Translations under genes and position numbers: made by a program
Assembly: GCA_963920705.1 (NCBI GenBank)
Contig: OY987230.1
Location: 6,882,001-6,946,000, forward strand
Length of the DNA stretch: 64,000 nt
From: Odiellus spinosus
Taxonomy: Eukaryota; Arthropoda; Arachnida; Opiliones; Phalangiidae
Direction of reading: 5' to 3'
The notes under the pieces: generated by a model
The model's database searches: none
Seen by the model: only the letters and a program-made list of their open reading frames with translations
What the model was told of the DNA's origin: nothing
Shown: positions 22,166 through 33,749 of the stretch, in pieces
How the letters are laid out: the number at the start of each line of letters is the position of its first letter
How positions within the stretch are numbered: position 1 is the first letter of the stretch

Positions 22166-24225
22166 CTCTTATGAGCGTATAATTATGTATAAATTATTTC
22201 TGGAATGTAATTAACGATAAAATTGTACGGAATGTAATTAACTTTCTGGATTAAGTACTTTTACGAAAAAGACGGCGCGAAAGCAACCTTATGACTGTTG
22301 CCAGAACGCGCGAGAATTAACGCGTCGTAGGCTCTACAATAGAAAAGCGACTTATGAATTTATATATTTCGAATCGTTTTCACACTAAATTGATTAAAAA
22401 TTACACGTTACTCTTCAATATCCCTTTAACATGTGGCGGAAGGGATAAAAAGAGAAATCTTGTCTTATCGGATTCCATTCGTTAAGCGCTTAAGGTCACT
22501 ACGTTGACCTTAGTAAAAAAATCGAGTGAGAGAAATGGATCGAATAGTTGTACTCGACCTAACTTAATAGACACGCATCGTACGTAGAAAAATATTTCAA
22601 GCTATAGCTATAGTGTCAAAAATAAAACAAAATGTACCTAGACAGTCTGGATGATGAAAGTGGATTGTACTTAAATGAAGTAATCGAGGAAAAATTATAA
22701 AAAATAAATGATTAAAAAATTGTACAGATAATTATTGAGCCCGAATTAAATTAGTTAATCAAAAATTAAATTAAAATGTGAGTAGATGGCGCGATCTGCG
22801 CATCTCTCTAATCTATATCTCTCTGGTAAATAGTAAAAATTCAAGTATACCTTTACATGTATCTCGCCCGTTACTATTGGAAACGCGTTGAGCCTATGAT
22901 GAACAAAATAGCGCAAAGGGGATTACCGCCGAGTTTGTCTCTCTATCTCTCTCATCATAGCTTAGCCAATCAGAATGGGAACTACGAAAGATCTATCTCT
23001 TGATAGTCACGGGTCATCTTAAGCCTTGGAGGACTTAGGCTTAGCGCAAATATGGCAATTTATTTAAAAAATTTGTACGTTTTTCATTAAATGTTTTACT
23101 AAATTGACGAAGAAACCCGGTTAATACACCAACCAACCGGATCTATAGTAAAAGCTCAGCTATATCGTCAATATTACTATCACAATCATTCTCTAAATAT
23201 ATTCTAAAACACCGTGGGATAGACTCTAGCCTCTGATTGGTCGAAAAAGCTCGGCTTCATTAAAACATAAGCCTAAAAATGATTCAAATATCATTTTCTA
23301 ATTGAAATAATTGAAAAACTAGGGAAAAAAAAAAAAAACACTTGCAAAAGTCAATAATTAAAACGAATGTTTAACTTAAGTATTTAAACTAACGACGCAT
23401 TTCACGATGTCGAGGATAAAAAGAGGAAAAGATTTTTGGAGAAAATATCGAAGCCCTGGATGTATAAAACTGAAATACACCATTTTAAATTGCTTTTGCA
23501 AAAGCACAGACTCCTCTTGTTACATTCTCTATGATATAAGATCAAGGGGATAATTTTATATTTCATTTCAAAGTGAAACAGTTTCCAGACACGCCTTAGA
23601 GGGAATACTCTAAAAAAATCGAGTCTTGCTCTAACAAATTTTGATAAAAAAAATGTAAAAAAATAAAAAACTAATAGAAAAAAGGGGGCTCCAATTTTAG
23701 GAAGATATATATAGATTCATTCTGTAAAAAAGATTTAAAATTCCTTTGTGTAACTATATTTTTTCTATCGGAATTGAATACTTTCTGAAATTGCAATCAT
23801 CTATAACCCGAAAGGAATTGAGTGAGAATTGGAGATTAGAACTTACCCAATATTTTTTCACAAGTTTTTCAAGAATAAAATGCGAGTAAATCTTGGCTAC
23901 ATCTTTGCGAATCTAGTCCACCTTCATTTTTCAACACGCCGCAAAGCCAGGCTTCTTAATACCTAGAAGTAAACGACGTAACATTAATAAAACTTTATAG
24001 ATTCACTAAATTGTAAGATTTACAAATCAAAGTATAATTTACGTAAGAGTATAGTAATATCGAATAAAATGCACTAAACCTTTCAATTCAGGGGGCCCAC
24101 GTGTTAAATTTCAATTCGTTATAGTAAATATAAGATTATTGTTTTCAAAATATAGGTTTTATACAGGACACACAACCGGTTTAAAAACAGGATTGTTGTT
24201 GAACCTAATTTTGGAAATGAACTCC
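22166..24225. other. Two kilobases without a supported gene
   Basis: AT-rich, with short CpG-containing pockets (22260-22330, 22790-22990). I saw no convincing exon, tRNA or repeat family. Short frames lack splice context. Confidence 0.4.
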
Positions 24226-24711
24226 TTAAAGGGAGGGTGAAAGGAAAAAACAACCTATTTTTATCGATTAAGAATGCTAAAATAATGAGAAAAACAATAA
24301 TATAACTCACCAAAAATATTTCCTTATTTTTTAAACAATTTCCAAAGTTCCGATGCTAAGCCTAGGCTGCCTAGCTCGGTGAACTAGGCTAGCACGACCT
24401 GTATTTTTTTTTTAATATTCGCGGCTGTTCTTGTCGCCAATCACGAGCGAGTACGCGTATTTCAAAATACGCGTACTCGCTCGTGATTGGTGACTAGATC
24501 AGACGGGAATATTAAAAAAAAATACGGCTTGTGCTCGCCTAGTTCGCCGAACTAGGCAGCCAAGGCTTAGCATCTGTAAGTTTCGGAACTTTGGAAATTG
24601 ATTATAAAATAACGAAATCTTTTTGGCGAGTTATATTATTGTTTTTCTCATTATTTTAGCATTCTTAATTGATTAAAAATAGGCTGTTTTGGCCTTTCAT
24701 TCTCCCTTTAA
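24226..24711. mobile_element. Family D long-palindrome element
   Basis: 486 bp between TTAA sites (24226-24229 and 24708-24711). Ends AGGGAGGGTGAAAGG and, inverted, AGGGAGAATGAAAGG. Arms pair almost throughout, for example ATAATGAGAAAAACAATAAT with ATTATTGTTTTTCTCATTAT, and AAATTTCC-AAAGTTCCGATGC-like stretches with their inverse. The centre is a perfect hairpin around CAATCACGAGCGAGTACGCG. The transcript would be one long hairpin. No frame. Confidence 0.9.
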
Positions 24712-25295
24712 GGGTGGTAGGTTTGACCAATCCTAAAAATTCACCAATGGAATCTCGTACTATATGATAAATATAAAACGCTGGATGCAAATTTAAAATT
24801 AAGTAGATTATATTCCTCAGGCGGAATGATACGTAATGTTAAACTTCAGAGAGAAAAAGTAGTCCTTAAAGATCTCCCTTTGAACTCTAATAAATAAGGG
24901 AACATTTACAGTCGAGAGAATTTCTGATTTTCAACGAATCAATTTAGGCGGAAAAATAATTTGATTTTTTTTTTATTATTATTATCTACATGTCTATCTC
25001 TGTGAAAATTTCCGGATTTCTAGGGGAGAATTATAAAGATGAGATCTTGCACCTTAAGCATTTGTTCCGAAATTCAATATCTAGCACTGTCGCCAAAAAT
25101 CGATTACAATTCAACGAAGAAGGAAGTTTCTGAAAATGATTGATCTTTCTATCGAAATTTTGCTACTATTAAGCCCCGTTTTCAATCAATGTTTTTTATG
25201 CGTTTGCTTGCGCTTAATTCCAAGTGAAGCATCGGCTTCTCTGCCAATTGAAACGTGTTAAAGGGAAGCTGAAGAGGAAAATTAATTGCATTGCT

Positions 25296-25638
25296 AAGAC
25301 CTATCCGCCGAGTTAATCATTCGGGAAAAATATAAATTATTTTAAAAATTAAAATAGATCCAGATTTCATTGTTCTTTTAAATTGACCCCTTCCAACCAA
25401 TCGCGTAACGCCCTACCTTCCTGCGAACAAAATACTCGTGGCACGCGAGATGTGATAAATAACACGCGCGATGTTACAAACTTGGCGCTCGACATAGTAT
25501 TTTGTTCGCTGGAAGGCAGGGCGTTACGCGATTGGTTGGAGGGGGTTAATTTAAAATAACAGTGAAATCTGGACCTATTTTGATTTTTGAAATCATTGGG
25601 ATATATTTCCTGAATGATTAACTACGCGGATAGGTCTT
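25296..25638. mobile_element. Family E palindromic element
   Basis: 343 bp with ends AAGACCTATCCGC inverted at both sides, second-level pairs GTTAATCATTC, GATTTCA-TTGTT-like stretches, and an exact inner pair CCAACCAATCGCGTAACGCC with its inverse, followed by AACAAAATACT with AGTATTTTGTT. The loop holds ACACGCGCGATG. No clear target duplication. Confidence 0.85.
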
Positions 25639-25827
25639 CAATCTTTTGCTTTCGATTTTCAAAGAGATGCAATTATATCAAATCCATTTAGACATCGGTT
25701 TCTTTTATGTCAATTGAAGCCCGTTATAACGTGGGTTAAACGAAAAGAGTGATTTAGGCTTCAACTTTGTCGAATGCAAAACCTCTCCGATATCATAGTT
25801 CATTAGAGAAGGTAATAGAAATGATAC

Positions 25828-26169
25828 CAGAAGTAGATGAAACCCTCCTTTGAAGTCTACTACTCTAATGTTCCATATAGCGCTCCTCTCTGTATGGGTA
25901 AAATTCGCAATTTTACGAGATCGGAGGGGTCCTACTTCATACCCCATGTTTACGCAAAATTGGAAATTCTCTCTCTCCACAAACGACGACGTTTTTTTTT
26001 TTTGACGAACTCCAAGGCTGCTAGAGATATTCGCTCGACGAACTCCCGCTCCGAAAATATCTACCGTTAGGAGGCGTACGAATCGCGCTTTTTGAAACTA
26101 ACCCATACAGAGAGGAGTAGACAAGACCCGGGAGTAATAGACTTCAAAGGAGGGTTTCATCGGCTTCTG
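25828..26169 (+). mobile_element. Family A inverted-repeat element
   Basis: 342 bp, CAGAAG...CTTCTG, with ~38-bp terminal repeats (GATGAAACCCTCCTTTG). Flanks ATGATAC and AAGATAC agree at six of seven positions, supporting a 7-bp duplication. Inner parts: GCGCTCCTCTCTGTATGGG, GGAGGGGTCCTACTTCATAC, AAACGACGACG, GCTCGACGAACTCCCGCTCC. Open frames on both strands are shared by other copies but have no recognisable product. Confidence 0.92.
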
Positions 26170-26559
26170 AAGATACTCTTGTCCGACTTCATTCTCTCTT
26201 TCACATAGATTGGATTTATCTAAGATATACACGCTATGTTCCCTCGAAAGTAACATTTTTCTAACCCAATTTTACGTAAATATATTTTATTCTCTCTCCT
26301 CTATTTCCATTAATCTCTGGAACGACCAAAGCTTTATAGTGGAAAAAGTTTTCCCACTTCTGAGAAAACCTTTTTCCGCTCAAAATGCTTTTCTTTTACG
26401 CACTTATGGATTCATATTTTATAGTCGTTTTGCATTCTTAAAAGGAACCGAAATATCAGACTACTTGATAAACGTTTCGATGATAGTTGATCGATTTCAA
26501 ATATCAAGAACCGCTAGAACCAATCTCGTAAGATCTTCAAATATTTTAAATCTCCAACA

Positions 26560-27260
26560 AATAATCAATTGTTTGCCTAGCAAATCGTTCAAATTCGGAT
26601 TAAATAAAAGCAAATCCTCAAATCATTAATATATTTTCCAATCCTGATCAAATTTGCAAATCTTCAAATCACAAACAACTCTTCAAATCTTGATCATATC
26701 TGCAAGTCCTTAAATCAAGCAAACAACTCTTTAAATCCTGATCAAATCCGCAAATCCTCAAATCAGAAACAAATCTTCTAATCCTGATCATATCTGCAAA
26801 CCTTCAAATCACAAACAAATCCTCCAAAACTGATCTAATCTGCAAACCTTCAAATCACAAACAAACCTTCAAATCATGATCAAATCACCAAACCTTCAAA
26901 TCAAAAACAAATCTTCTAATCCTGACCAAATTTGCAAATCTTCTAATCCTGACCAAATTTGCAAACCTTCTAATCCTGACCAAATTTGCAAACCTTCAAA
27001 TCACAAACAAATCTTCAAATCCTGATCAAATCACAAACAAATCTTCAAATGCTGATCAAATCTCCAAACCCTCAAATAAAAAGCAAAACTTAAAATCCTG
27101 ATCAAATCTGCAAATCTTCAAATCCTGATGAAATCTCAAAACCCTCAAATCAAAAACAAAACTTTAAATCCTGATCAAATCTGCAAACCCTCATATCATA
27201 AACATATCTTCAAATCCCTCAAAAAATCTTCCAAATCTTCAAAATCCCGGCAAATTTATT
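26560..27260 (+). repeat. Degenerate tandem array, ~15-45-bp nested units
   Basis: Built from AAATCTTCAAATCCTGATC and AAATCTGCAAACCTTC joined by AAATCACAAAC. Higher-order units near 45 bp drift in length. Non-coding. Confidence 0.95.
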
Positions 27261-28334
27261 CACTATGAGTTTTCGCCAGAATTCCAATCGCTCGCGTGAT
27301 TTGTTTAAATAATTTTTGAATAATAATGGAACCATTAAAAGTGTATTTCTATATCTGAATCATAAGCCACGAAATGGTTTGATACTAGCTTCTAATCTTA
27401 ATCGCGATTAAAATTCCCAGTTCACTGTCGACGCCATTGTCTCAGATGATTTTATTATCGTACGTATGCTTTCGCCTTTCGCGTCACGATGACGTCATTT
27501 TTGTCTAACCAATAAGATTTGACTGAAGGGAGACTAGAAATTGTTTAAATGTATCAGAAAATCTCCTAAGAGAGGTAATAAATTCTTGATATTAACAAGT
27601 ATATTATAATTGAAATAGAAAAACAGTTACACCTATTTTTTGTCTTTCAAAGAATGGAAATACTTATACAAATTCATAAAAAAGACTTAAAGTTATATGA
27701 TTTAAGGCTGCGTGTGAGAAAATCGCGTGCGTATAGCATTTCAAAGGCAGGGTGAAAAAAGACGTTCACTAAGGAAGAACGTAAACACTTTAGGCTTAGC
27801 GTAGTTTATAATTAACAAGTTGGGAATACCTCTCGGAGTACTAACTAGTTCATGCCCACGATCCTAACCATGGGAAAATTTCTGTACGATATTTCGGGCT
27901 TATTTTAATTTCTTAAAAAAATAAATTTGAATTTTTAAAAATGATTATTATTTTACCCTCCTTTTAAGATAAACTGAAAATAATAGATCGAATAGAGGGG
28001 TTTCGATTCTTATACAACTAGGTCATCGTAAGAATAAAGAAGTAACGGAAAATCTCTAAAATATCGCGTAAACAATCTATAGGTGCATTCGCGAAAAGGC
28101 GGTTCAATCTGAGACACGACAGAAACGGCTGGACCGCGAATATAATAAAACCTTGTTTACTGACCGAACGACAGTTTACTACGGACCCCTTAAAGAAATA
28201 CTATAAAAGTTATTTTCAATCGATACCTATATGCGTAAAAACAGGAGCGTATACGTCTAGGAGTACCCAAGCAGGTCATTTCAAATTAACGATATTGTTA
28301 ACCTTGGTATTTTTAACCCCCCCCCCCATGCTTT
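27261..28334. other. No supported gene
   Basis: Contains a perfect CRE palindrome TGACGTCA at 27490-27497 in a CpG-containing pocket (27420-27500), with no downstream exon that I can support. A run of C lies at 28318-28327, next to the family G element. Confidence 0.4.
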
Positions 28335-28894
28335 TAGAGTTGGGAATCGGATAATGAATAACTTAGAATATCCATTGGTAACTAGGCTTTTTCTCAGATA
28401 TCTTAATCTCGGATAAATTGTTCAAGTTATAAACCACAAATTATATTACCAGACGAGTATCAAATCGATATGAATTATCCGGAGATAAAATTTTAAGCTC
28501 GATTAATAAACAAATTACGCGTTTTTTTAAACGGATAACGCCAAGATAAAAATACGACGTTTCTCGAAATCCGTGTAGAATGCAATGAATAACTCGTATA
28601 ACGTAACAATTTCCTATAACAATGAGTACGAATAAAAAGTTAAGATACGTTAAAGGCCCTGGATTACTTCTGCCTGTCACCCTGGAAACAGACGCACCCT
28701 CCAGGCTTTCTCTTGCCTTGCTACCCACAGGGGAAGCTCAGAAGGTGAGCCCTCTTCCAGGTTACAGGCAGAAGAAATCCTAGGCCTTTAACTTGAATAA
28801 GAAATGGATATGTTTTTCGCGAACGGATAATATTTGATTGACATTCACGACTGTCTTATTCAATTAACAAAAGTTATACGAGTTCCAAGCTCTA
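28335..28894 (-). mobile_element. Family G element, copy 3, with insertion
   Basis: Reverse copy: TAGAGTTGGGAATCGG at the left and TTCCAAGCTCTA at the right, showing both TAGAG-type ends. A 142-bp TTAA-flanked element (Y) interrupts it at 28650. The internal stretch with CTGTTCCTTTCAATTTAG, present in other copies, is deleted. Confidence 0.9.
28650..28791. mobile_element. Family Y short TTAA MITE
   Basis: 142 bp including both TTAA sites. Ends AGGCCCTGGATTACTTCTGCC and, inverted, AGGCCTAGGATTTCTTCTGCC. Much more GC-rich than its surroundings. The clean interruption of a G copy shows it is a separate, later insertion. Confidence 0.9.
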
Positions 28895-29469
28895 CTTGTT
28901 CTGGGAGAAACTTTGTCTCATATCGTTATCCAAATGACGGATCTCAAATTGATCGAGATTTGCTCTCTGACGTCATAAAAATTACTACAACAGTATAAAT
29001 AGTATATTTTATAAACGCCATTTTCGTAATATGTTTGGCGCAATACCACGTCACACTATGGTCATGTGTCTATTGTAGAGTCTACAGTGAATTCTTAAAC
29101 GTTCTGGCACAAGTAATAAGGTTACTTTCGCGCAGTCTTTTTCGTAAAAGTACTTAATCCAGATAGTCCTACTTTTCGTACGAAAATTATCGTTAATCAC
29201 GTTCCAAAAATAAAAACAACGTCATTTATCGGTAAAAAAATAAGGCTCCAATAAAATTTTCATATTTTAATTTTAAAGTTTCTGAAGAAAGCGTCAGCCC
29301 AGAGGTATAGAATTGTGAATATGGTGTTTTAATAGTATGAGAAAACTAAAAATATAATCCATAGGAATTCGAAAAAAAAAAAAAAAAAAAAAAAATTGGT
29401 GACAGCCTGACTTTAATAAATATACCTATATATTAATTTTCCAACCAATTTAAATGCTAATATGCGAAA
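28895..29469. other. No supported gene
   Basis: AT-rich; a long A run at about 29371-29394. Nothing recognised. Confidence 0.45.
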
Positions 29470-29665
29470 CTCACTAGTAAATAACAGCTCCTAGTTGTCA
29501 TCTTTACCGAAAACAATGGTGGGCGCAACCAAATACACTTCTACAGGCGTACAATAGAAAATACATAAGCAGTGTAGCCCCTAAATGGTAACCTCTACGA
29601 GAACAACGGTGCGCGTAGATTGAAGCACTTTTACAGGCGTTAAATTAAAATTTATCAATTTTATT
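29470..29665 (+). repeat. Family Q, two diverged direct repeats
   Basis: Units at about 29470-29562 and 29571-29650 share AACAAYGGTGSGCG and CACTTYTACAGGCGT. A third relative is at about 14548-14630. Origin unclear. Confidence 0.55.
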
Positions 29666-29878
29666 TACGACCTAAATCCGAATTTAAGAGGTGGTTTTAA
29701 CTGATAAGTATTATTCAACATCCCTAGCTCCCCGTACTACTTCATAAGAGCTATTAAATATTACGTCATTTATACGATTGGAAGATGAGTGGGGTGTAAT
29801 TCTTAAAGATATATTGCAAATCATTCCTAAAACGCATTTAGGTTGTGATGAAGGGATCATACTTTAAGTTGCGATGAA

Positions 29879-30444
29879 TAGAGCTCGGAATTCGTATAAT
29901 TTTTGTTAATTGAATTAGACCATCGTGAATGTCAATCAGATATTTTTATCCGTTCGCGAAAAACATAGGAAATTGATACGTTACGAGTTAATCATTCGCC
30001 GATAAGAAAAATTAGAAACTCGAGTTTCTTCCCTGATTTTTAAACCAATTGAGATCTTGAAGCTAGAATGTAGTAATTTAGTCGCTGTTCCTTTCAATTT
30101 AGATTAAAATATAATTATTATATTTAATTCTACACGGATTTTGATAAACGTCGAATTTTTATCTTCGCGTTATCCATTTTAATAAACGCGTAATTTGTTT
30201 ATTAATCGAGTTTAAATTTTATCTTAGATTTAGAGAAACGTCATATTTTTATCGGTTTGAATAAACTCGTAATTTAGTTTATTATCCAAGCTTAAAATTT
30301 TATCTCCGGATAATTCGTCTCCATTTGATACGCGTCTGTTTATATAATTTGTGATTTTATATTGACAACCAATTTATCCGAGATTAAAATATCTGAAAAA
30401 AGTCTAGTTATCAATGGATATCCTAAGTTATTCATTATACGATT
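29879..30444 (+). mobile_element. Family G element, copy 4
   Basis: TAGAGCTCGGAATTCG to CCTAAGTTATTCATTATACG. It has an internal duplication of about 100 bp (the AAACGTCGAATTTTTATC to TTTAATCGAG segment repeated at 30225-30300) and a deletion near 29970. Confidence 0.85.
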
Positions 30445-30515
30445 GGTGCACTGATAAAACCTGGTATCAGGATGTTGTACGAATCCTGTTGTATATCAAT
30501 TTTATTTGATACTAC

Positions 30516-31311
30516 CAGGAGTAACATAATAAAACCTCCCTTCGGGAAGTATACAACGCCCCATAGACGCAATTTAAAAGTTGCGGGATATCCTCTTTCC
30601 GCCAAATACCATATATAGACGATAGCGCGCGTGGACTAGGCAACTGAACGTATAGTCTTTGCTATGGTCGTTGCTAAGTAGTTCAGTGATCAGCTGATAC
30701 CGTCTTGGCGACCGCGATAAGAAAAAGAATTAAGATGGATGCCGAAACGCAGTGCAATACCTTTTTGAAGGATATGGTAAATAAAAGTACACAGACATAT
30801 ATTTGTAAACGTAGATCTGTGTGGTATGAAATTGAAGAAGGAGAACCCAGGAAGAAATTATCGAAACAAGTAAGAAAACCATTATAAATTACTTTTATAT
30901 TGTCCTGCAGCTAAGCCTAGGCCTAGTATTATGATTGTAAAGTAAGTCCAGAATTTTACCTTTTGGAATTTGTCTTAAAAACTCTGGGTTTATGATTACG
31001 GATATACATTTATTCGCGGCCGTATCGAATAACTCTCCCATAATATTAAATTTTTAATCAAACCTATAATAAAAAAAGACTAGAATCCTCAGTTTCCCAT
31101 ACGGATCACGAAAAACCTTGTATAATCATGATTCAGACGACGCTATCACGCGCAAGAATACTAACCGGTTTCACGGCGGCGGCGGTATTTTTTGCTAGCC
31201 TTATTACGGTGTATTGATGCGCGTTGGAATTAGTGGTACGAGGATGTCCCGCGTGAATATGCTCGCTTGTATACTTCCCTCCCGAAGGGAGGTTTTATTA
31301 TGTTACTCCTG
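30516..31311 (+). mobile_element. Family O element carrying an ORF
   Basis: 796 bp, CAGGAGTAAC...GTTACTCCTG, terminal repeats of about 35 bp that include AATAAAACCTCCCTTCGGG. Perfect 7-bp duplication ATACTAC on both sides. Inside lie a TATATAGACG sequence (about 30611), a 50-codon ATG frame (30735), GC-rich patches such as ACGGCGGCGGCGG, and no full transposase. It may be a deletion derivative of a larger element that kept the first exon, or a small element that captured host sequence. Ends and duplication length are like families A and L. Confidence 0.9.
30735..30887 (+). CDS. 50-codon ORF inside element O, unknown
   Basis: ATG at 30735 to TAA at 30885. The peptide starts MDAETQCNTFLKD and has KSTQT at residues 17-21, matching the K-x-T-Q-T pattern bound by dynein light chain LC8. 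A basic tail (PRKKLSKQVRKPL) follows an acidic EIEEGE stretch. A donor-like sequence, CAA followed by GTAAGA, starts at 30870, so codons 1-45 could be a first exon spliced in phase 0. A TATA-like TATATAGACG lies about 120 bp upstream. The composition is plausible for coding DNA. It may be the N-terminal exon of the element's own transposase or a captured host exon; I recognise neither. Length alone would not exclude chance. Confidence 0.35.
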   Translation: MDAETQCNTFLKDMVNKSTQTYICKRRSVWYEIEEGEPRKKLSKQVRKPL

Positions 31312-31697
31312 ATACTACTTCGTCCCTTACAGGCAACCTTTCTTAAATAGAACATCTCGCAATATGCGTCTGAAATATTCGATATATAAGAAAATGGAAA
31401 ATAGATATATGGAACATGCTATAAGTCCCCTATCTATAGTGAATTCACCTGGAGTGGGAAGCGCGGGTAAAAACTGAGCTTCCTTTATCAACAGATGATA
31501 GAGATAAGAAGTAGAATAGCTTTACAAGTACTGCCAACTTAAATCGGAATTGAGTACATCAAAAAGGTCGCCCGCATGTTCTCGAAAAGTATGGAACGCG
31601 AGGTTCGAGCAATCAACTGTGTTTCCGGAATGAAAATAAAAAAAAAAAAAAATGTACTACAATCACGGAGAAATGCCTTAAAGTGATGCTGTCACAG
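31312..31697. other. No supported gene
   Basis: AT-rich with an A run at 31638-31652. Confidence 0.45.
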
Positions 31698-32525
31698 TTT
31701 CAAATTCCCTGACTTTTCATTGACCTTTTGGGCCAATTTTCAAATTCTCTGACTTTTTATTGACCTTTTGGGCCAATTTTCAAATTCCCTGACTTTTCAT
31801 TGACCTTTTGGGCCAATTTTCAAATTCTCTGACCTTTTGGGCCAATTTTCAAATTCCCTGACTTTTCATTGACCTTTTGGGCCAATTTTCAAATTCTCTG
31901 ACTTTTCATTGACCTTTTGGGCCAATTTTCAAATTCTCTGACTTTTCATTGACCTTTTGGGCCAATTTTCAAATTCCCTGACTTTTCATTGACCTTTTGG
32001 GCCAATTTTCAAATTCTCAGACCTTTTGGGCCAATTTTCAAATTCTCTGACCTTTTGGGCCAATTTTCAAATTCCCTGACTTTTCGTTGACCTTTTGGGC
32101 CAATTTTCAAATTCCCTGGCTTTTCATTGACCTTTTGGGCCAATTTTCAAATTCCCTGACTTTTCATTGACCTTTTGGGCCAATTTTCAAATTCCCTGAC
32201 TTTTCATTGACCTTTTGGGCCAATTTTCAAATTCTCTGACCTTTTGGGCCAATTTTCAAATTCCCTGACTTTTCATTGACCTTTTGGGCCAATTTTCAAA
32301 TTTCCCGGCTTTTCATTGACCTTTTGGGCCAATTTTCAAATTCCCTGACTTTTCATTGACCTTTTGGGCCAATTTTCAAATTCTCTGACCTTTTGGGCCA
32401 ATTTTCAAATTCCCTGACTTTTCATTGACCTTTTGGGCCAATTTTCAAATTCCCTGGCTTTTCATTGACCTTTTGGGCCAATTTTCAAATTCTCTGACCT
32501 TTTGGGCCAATTTCCTGACTTTTCC
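31698..32525 (+). repeat. 40/27-bp satellite array T, copy 1
   Basis: About 24 units. The long form is GGGCCAATTTTCAAATTCCC plus TGACTTTTCATTGACCTTTT; the short form lacks the CTTTTCATTGA part. Long and short units mix without strict order. The same family returns at 39560. Confidence 0.97.
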
Positions 32526-32559
32526 AGAAAGCTTTCAAGAGGTTTTTAAATTTTATTCA

Positions 32560-32800
32560 TTATTTCTGAAAAAAATCGATTTTCTAAATTTTCTTATCCG
32601 AACGTATAAATTGGATAATATTCTAGGATAAGTTGCCATTTTCGGATAAAAAGAGGTATGAGTATTATTTTTTTATTTCATCTTCGGATATGTTAATTTG
32701 AATGATAAATAGTCTATGCTTTAAGCAAACGGATAACGTCTAAATTCAATTAAGAAAATCTATCCAATTAATAAAAGTTATACAAATTTCCAGTACTATT
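32560..32800 (-). mobile_element. Family G relic
   Basis: Traces of G in reverse: TTCGGATATGTTAATTTG, AAGCAAACGGATAACGTC, AAAGTTATACAAATTTCC. Strongly decayed. Confidence 0.4.
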
Positions 32801-33635
32801 AAAAACTACATCTAATCTAATAATCTAAAGGGAATTTAAAATACTAATGGTTAAACGTAACTTTCTTTTGCCATTGTTTCTTATTGCTGGGAGTAGGCTA
32901 ATGCCGACTTGAGGTTTTGAAGTGGGCCTCAAAAATGTAGAAAAGGGGGAGGGCTCCTAAATTCACAATAAATCCCGAAAACTTGGAATAAGGGCCTGAA
33001 ATATTTAACATATGTAGCCTCCATTTCCAAATTAAATATAAATTAACAAAGGCTTATGGCCCCGGCATATTTATTATTAATATTGGGGGCCCACGCAGTC
33101 TGAACGATAGTGGCTTCAGGGCTCAGAAGGTACTGCTATTCGTTTTCCAACGTAGCTTACAATGACTACATATATATATGATTTATCATTATGGGGAGTA
33201 TTTGTCAAACTAATTGTGGAACAAAAATTGCCAAAAGACTTGCCACAACCAGACTCGAAAATTGACTCGGAGTCGGCGAGGTTTTTAGAACATATATAAT
33301 ATTTAGTAGAATGGAGTTTCCTAATAACGACGTCGTTGAAGAATAACTATTTAAAACGAACCACTTTTATTCTGATTTAGTAGACGAAAAAGAAGATTAG
33401 GCATTATGAATATGACCAAGAACAATGGTTTGTGAATCAACCACTCATATCCTTCTTAACGATAAGTTTAAATTGTAGGGTTGGCCTTCCTACATTAAGA
33501 ACTTTCACGAAAACAACTTTATCACGTGACATGCAGAGTGCAAGAGTTTGAAATGCCGGCTATAATAGTCAAGTGACCATAGCAATTTTTATACGCCATC
33601 AAAACCATTAATTTATGATGCAAGTCCCGGCGTAT
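32801..33635. other. No supported gene
   Basis: Mixed composition; no exon or repeat family recognised. Confidence 0.4.
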
Positions 33636-33735
33636 AGGTCCGTAACTTTTCTCAGAATGTTCTAGAAGGTTCCAAAAAAGTCTGGAGAGGTCCAGAAAAT
33701 TCTAGAAAAGTCTGGAAAGTTCTGGAAAATTCTTT
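33636..33735 (+). repeat. Family M repeat with heat-shock-element arrays
   Basis: Starts AGGTCCGTAACTTTTC and continues with runs of GAA/TTC blocks 2 bp apart: GAATGTTCTAGAAGGTTC at 33655-33672 is a four-block perfect heat shock element (alternating GAA and TTC). More partial sets follow (GAAAATTCTAGAAAAG). The inverted copy at 51930 shares the end. Flanks share ACCATTAA-like sequence. Confidence 0.75.
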
Positions 33736-33749
33736 TTTTTTTTTTTTTT

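Noticed and set aside
25705..25980. Reverse frame shared with the A copy at 54934
   Set aside because: Conserved because the transposon DNA is conserved; both strands are open and no transposase motif is present.
26210..26629. 139-codon forward frame after an A element
   Set aside because: Starts without a good ATG, runs into a tandem array, low-complexity composition and no similarity I recognise.
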